From Firmicutes bacterium UBA5201 (GTDB taxonomy: Bacteria; Bacillota; Clostridia; Peptostreptococcales; Acidaminobacteraceae), in assembly GCA_002412775.1 (NCBI GenBank), contig DHVT01000029.1:1-31984 (forward strand): a DNA stretch of 31,984 nucleotides, written 5' to 3'. The position numbers and the translations under genes were made by a program. Each line of letters starts with the position of its first letter. Within the stretch, counting starts at the first letter, position 1. This document shows positions 29,145 through 31,984 of this stretch, in pieces. Below the pieces are notes generated by a model, which worked only from the letters and a program-made list of their open reading frames with translations, had not been told where the DNA came from and made no database searches.

Positions 29145-30215
29145 TCAAGAATATTTCTCCACCAATCGATCCGCAATCTCCAGCAGTCGCTCCTTGTCTT
29201 TAAGACCATCCACAAATCGCTTTGGAATATTGGAAAATCCGACTTGAGCTCCTATAAGCGCTCCTGTCAACATAGCTCTCACCTGATTTTGACCTCCACC
29301 GTTGAGTGCGTTTAAGACGCCAGCCTCAAAATCATCCGCAAATCTTGCGCCTAGATAATATGCAGCAGGAAGCATATGATAAATGGCGCAAGGCATTCCA
29401 TAAACGATCGAAACTTTCCATGCGGGCTCTATTCTAATATCCTCATCAAAGGCAGCTTTTGCCATGTAACCTGGAGACAGAAGCGCATCAGGTGATGCGA
29501 ACAAACCCTCATTTGGTTTGGCTTTCTCTCCTTTTTGAGGAGCACTTAGATTGGATGATGTGACTGCATGAAATGGAAGTTCACCTTTATGCACTTTTTT
29601 CATCAACTTCGCACTTATGGATTCATCAAGAGGTTCACCATTGATGAGCATGGCCAAAACCAAGTTGAATGCAACAGAAAGTGAGCCGGTGACATTGTCG
29701 CTTTGTGTGAGTGCTGTATTTTCAGCAATGACATTGCTTAAAGTTTTCAGATCATCAGCATAGTAAATTGCGGTCGGTATGTTTCTTTCAAGTGATTCTG
29801 AAGTGTCACTGGTGCTGGCTACTTGATTCCAAGGCAACCCCAGTTTAACTCGTGTATGGAATAAATGCCTCATCACTTGGCTGGTATAGCCACCTTTGCC
29901 ACCCATAGGAGTCCCATCGAGATGAGGCAATATTTTGTCATCAATCATCTTACAAAATAAAGTCTCGTCGTACCCACCGTTTTCAACCAAGAATTCTGCC
30001 ATCAATTGAATGATCCACCCTTGCTGTGAAATTTCACCGGGCTCAAGACCGTCGTGATATCGATCAGCTTTTGGTTTTGTATAACCGTTGATCCAATCGC
30101 CGTATTCGGAACGTTGTTCATCAAGATCATAATACCAATGTGGTCCCACTCCAAGTGCCTCACCAATGAAGGCACCCATAAGTGCGCCTTTAGCTCTATC
30201 TCTTTTATTGGACAT
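29145..30215 (-). CDS. ADP-ribosylglycohydrolase-fold protein lacking canonical metal ligands
   Basis: 356 residues with the family's N-terminal helix (RAKGALMGAFIGEALG) and C-terminal helix (NGGGQNQVRAMLTGALIGAQVG, in two parts). Active members bind two Mg2+ with a TDDT motif and a late GGDTDT. Here the matching stretches read GEISQQGWI and GGGQNQV, so most of the metal-binding Asp residues are absent. A similar loss occurs in J1-crystallin-like members. It may bind ADP-ribose-like ligands without hydrolysing them, or use another chemistry. AAAGGAG lies before the ATG. The IS605-type element ends only about 45 bases upstream, so its native promoter may have been displaced. Confidence 0.85.
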   Translation of the reverse strand: MSNKRDRAKGALMGAFIGEALGVGPHWYYDLDEQRSEYGDWINGYTKPKADRYHDGLEPGEISQQGWIIQLMAEFLVENGGYDETLFCKMIDDKILPHLDGTPMGGKGGYTSQVMRHLFHTRVKLGLPWNQVASTSDTSESLERNIPTAIYYADDLKTLSNVIAENTALTQSDNVTGSLSVAFNLVLAMLINGEPLDESISAKLMKKVHKGELPFHAVTSSNLSAPQKGEKAKPNEGLFASPDALLSPGYMAKAAFDEDIRIEPAWKVSIVYGMPCAIYHMLPAAYYLGARFADDFEAGVLNALNGGGQNQVRAMLTGALIGAQVGFSNIPKRFVDGLKDKERLLEIADRLVEKYS

Positions 30216-30260
30216 GGTGTTCTCCTTTCAAAATTGTATTAATATAGGATTGATACCACA

Positions 30261-30368
30261 GTGACATACTCTCACCACTTGAAGAAGTGAGGGCTTCTTG
30301 TTCGAGTAGCCTAACGGCTACAGCATAAGCAAGCTATCCCCGTGTGCCCCACGGTTCTATGAGTTCTT
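30261..30368 (-). ncRNA. Probable omega RNA and right end of the IS200/IS605 element
   Basis: This stretch directly after the tnpB stop folds into several hairpins: CCGTG...CACGG (30340-30354), GTAGCC-TAAC-GGCTAC (30306-30321) and an imperfect CTCACTT/AAGTGGTGAG stem (30271-30293). The text GAACAAGAAGCCCTCACTT on the minus strand matches the end of IS605-type elements as I remember it. TnpB omega RNAs are made from this position, and their guide is the DNA just past the element end, here bases below about 30261. The exact boundary is uncertain. Confidence 0.65.
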
Positions 30369-31460
30369 TTACTCTAATAATAAGCGTATGCCTTCAACTT
30401 TGATATTTATACTTGCATTGTAATCCCTATCCATTGTCATTCCACAATTTTCGCAATGATATGTCCGCTCTGAAAGCAACAATGTATTCTTGACTGTTCC
30501 GCAACAACTACACCTTTTGGAACTCGGAAACCATTTGTCAATTTTGACCAGTTGTTTGCCTTGTTCCATCAGCTTGTAATTAAGCATAGACACAAACATT
30601 CCAAACCCATTATCCATAACACTTTTACCAAAATTCAACGCTTGTGACATGCCCTTCATGTCCAGATCTTCAATACACACAGCATCAACAGCATTGGTTA
30701 TCTGCTTTGACTGCTTGTGTAAAAAGTCTTTACGTTGGTTGGTCACTTTCTCATGAATTTTTGCTACTTTTATTCGTTGCTTGTTATGATTCTTACTCCA
30801 CTTTTGGCACAGAGATAGTTTTCTTTGTTCGCGTTTGAGTTGATCAAGCGACTGTCTGTAATATCTAGGATACTGTGCTGGTATTCCGTCAGACGTTACA
30901 TATAGCTCTTTCATGGAAAAATCTAATCCCAAGATTGTTTTAGGCTGAACAGTTTTTATATCCACTTCATATTCATATAAGATACTTGCAAAATACTTCC
31001 CGGTTGCAGTTTTACTTACAGTTACGGCTTTAAGTTTGTAATCTTTAGGAATAGATCGGTGCTGCTTGATTTTCACGGCTTTAAGCTTTGGTAAAACAAT
31101 AAAGTCATTCTCTAGCTTGATATTTCCATTTACAAAATTTGTTGTATAGCTTTTCTTATTATTTCGTTTTGATTTGAATCTCGGAAATCCTGTTTTAGGC
31201 TTTCTAAAAAAGTTATTATATGCTGTTTGCAAATTCATTTGCGCATTAGCGAGAGCTAGACTGTCTACTTCTTTTAGCCATTCAAATTCATTTTTATATT
31301 GTGCTGGTGTGTTTTTAAGTTTTTGATTTGTACTCTTGTAATATTCAATCTTATCGCCCAGCATCTTATTGTAGATAAAACGCACACAACCAAATGTCTT
31401 AGCTATAAGCACTTCTTGATCCGAATTCGGATATATTCTAAATTTGAACGCTTTATTCAA
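30369..31460 (-). CDS. tnpB: TnpB, RNA-guided nuclease of the IS605 family
   Basis: 363 residues, a usual TnpB length. The N-terminal helix-rich domain starts MNKAFKFRIYPNSDQ. RuvC-like motifs are intact: D180 in ILGLDFS, E264 in CIEDLDM and the DRDYNAS motif (344-350). A zinc ribbon has C317/C320 and C336/C339. TnpB is the ancestor-like relative of Cas12 that cuts DNA matching its omega RNA guide and helps keep the element in place. It overlaps tnpA by 4 bases. The probable omega RNA lies directly downstream. Confidence 0.95.
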   Translation of the reverse strand: MNKAFKFRIYPNSDQEVLIAKTFGCVRFIYNKMLGDKIEYYKSTNQKLKNTPAQYKNEFEWLKEVDSLALANAQMNLQTAYNNFFRKPKTGFPRFKSKRNNKKSYTTNFVNGNIKLENDFIVLPKLKAVKIKQHRSIPKDYKLKAVTVSKTATGKYFASILYEYEVDIKTVQPKTILGLDFSMKELYVTSDGIPAQYPRYYRQSLDQLKREQRKLSLCQKWSKNHNKQRIKVAKIHEKVTNQRKDFLHKQSKQITNAVDAVCIEDLDMKGMSQALNFGKSVMDNGFGMFVSMLNYKLMEQGKQLVKIDKWFPSSKRCSCCGTVKNTLLLSERTYHCENCGMTMDRDYNASINIKVEGIRLLLE

Positions 31461-31858
31461 TGCTTTTCACCTTGACTTTCTATGTATTTCTTGATGATTT
31501 CAATGGGAGCGTCACCAGTTGTAAGTAAACAGTAACTTCTCGACCAAAAATATTCTTTCCATAGTTTTTTACGAATTGCCGGAAATTCATTTTTGAGTAG
31601 TCTTGAACTCGCACTTTTATAAGCATTAATAAACTTCGATAATTCACTATTTGGGTGTGCCTTGAACAGTATATGAATATGGTCACTGTCGTGATTCCAC
31701 TCTAACAATGTTATATTGTAATTTTTTGCGATATATTCGAATATGTCTTTAGCTCTTTCAGATACTGTATCATCTAAGACCATTCGTCTATATTTGATTA
31801 CAAGCACAAGATGATAATACATCAAGAACACCGAATGATTGTTATTGTCTAATTTCAT
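31457..31858 (-). CDS. tnpA: IS200-type Y1 transposase TnpA
   Basis: 133 residues with the HUH motif HIH (H60, H62, in DHIHILF) and the catalytic tyrosine Y125 in EIIKKYIESQG. This enzyme cuts and joins single-stranded DNA at the hairpin ends of IS200/IS605 elements. A GAGGAG site lies before the ATG. All catalytic residues are present, so the transposase looks active. Confidence 0.95.
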   Translation of the reverse strand: MKLDNNNHSVFLMYYHLVLVIKYRRMVLDDTVSERAKDIFEYIAKNYNITLLEWNHDSDHIHILFKAHPNSELSKFINAYKSASSRLLKNEFPAIRKKLWKEYFWSRSYCLLTTGDAPIEIIKKYIESQGEKH

Positions 31859-31895
31859 TTATTTCCAACTCCTCTTATATACTACTACTGATTAT

Positions 31896-31924
31896 ATTAT
31901 AACATTTTCTGTAGTATATTTCAA
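31896..31924 (-). promoter_or_regulatory. Promoter of tnpA
   Basis: On the minus strand TTGAAA (31924-31919) and TATAAT (31901-31896) are separated by 17 bp. Confidence 0.7.
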
Positions 31925-31984
31925 AGACAAAAACCGCCGATTCATCTCCCACCTACGCTCTCACTGCGTGAGCAAGGAAGGCTA

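Larger units (their letters stand above)
30261..31984 (-). mobile_element. IS200/IS605-family insertion sequence (left end at or beyond the window edge)
   Basis: The element carries tnpA and tnpB overlapping by 4 bases, both intact and leftward, with hairpin-bearing subterminal DNA on both sides. The right end is near 30261. On the left-end side, bases 31930-31984 start a long palindrome (AACCGCCGATTCATCTCCC onward, with an inner CTCAC-TGC-GTGAG) whose second arm lies outside the window. Both genes look functional, so the element may still move. Confidence 0.85.

Noticed and set aside
28979..29203. Rightward open frame of 74 codons after the asparaginase gene
   Set aside because: It runs through the repeat and hairpin cluster and into the opposite-strand glycohydrolase gene, with no ribosome site and no recognisable protein features.
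9899..30215. Macrodomain and ADP-ribosylglycohydrolase genes as one ADP-ribose system
   Set aside because: They lie about 18 kb apart on opposite strands, and the second lacks the metal ligands for hydrolysis.

Overview
The window looks like a chromosomal piece of a Gram-positive, clostridial-type anaerobe (Bacillota). The evidence is strong AGGAGG ribosome binding sites, sigma-A type promoters, lipoproteins with clear lipoboxes, an S-layer-homology (SLH) surface protein and apparent selenocysteine use. I cannot name the genus. I saw no tRNA, rRNA or CRISPR array.

Left edge and sugar operon (1-9850): the first bases hold the start of a leftward transposase with palindromic terminal repeats. 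A LacI-type regulator follows, then a rightward operon: a GH13 oligo-1,6-glucosidase-like enzyme, a sugar-binding lipoprotein, two ABC permeases, a GH15-like hydrolase and a GH31 alpha-glucosidase. No ATPase gene is present, so a shared one elsewhere is likely. Two matching palindromes, before lacI and before the GH13 gene, are probable LacI operators. The set suggests uptake and intracellular breakdown of alpha-1,6-linked gluco-oligosaccharides.

Middle (9850-16930): a macrodomain protein and a VWA-domain protein, a YggT-family membrane protein, an SLH protein carrying an ice-binding-type DUF3494 domain, a cyclophilin-type lipoprotein isomerase and a secreted M6 metalloprotease. Two of the terminators here belong to a three-copy family of near-identical long hairpins.

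Leftward selenoprotein cassette (16933-18900): this is the most interesting part. Three co-directional genes sit behind a near-consensus promoter. An ArsR regulator is broken by an in-frame amber codon. A DsrE-family protein has an in-frame UGA in a U-G-S-C motif, followed by a SECIS-like hairpin with a GGUCU loop. A TDT-family membrane protein has an in-frame UGA near its C-terminus, also followed by a SECIS-like hairpin. Ordinary gene calling truncates both proteins.

Polyphosphate/CotH block (18941-23990): a leftward operon (VTC domain, CotH lipoprotein, DUF4956 membrane protein) lies next to a leftward two-component system. Both upstream regions carry 11-bp-spaced direct repeats resembling PhoP/PhoB boxes, so the two-component system probably controls itself and the VTC operon.

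Right part (24105-30215): NRDE-family protein, HTH plus DUF2975 pair, His-rich DUF1292 protein, LuxR-type/DUF2087 regulator, GNAT acetyltransferase, asparaginase, a hairpin-rich intergenic region, and an ADP-ribosylglycohydrolase-fold protein lacking the usual metal ligands. The window closes with an IS200/IS605 element encoding TnpA, TnpB and a probable omega RNA.
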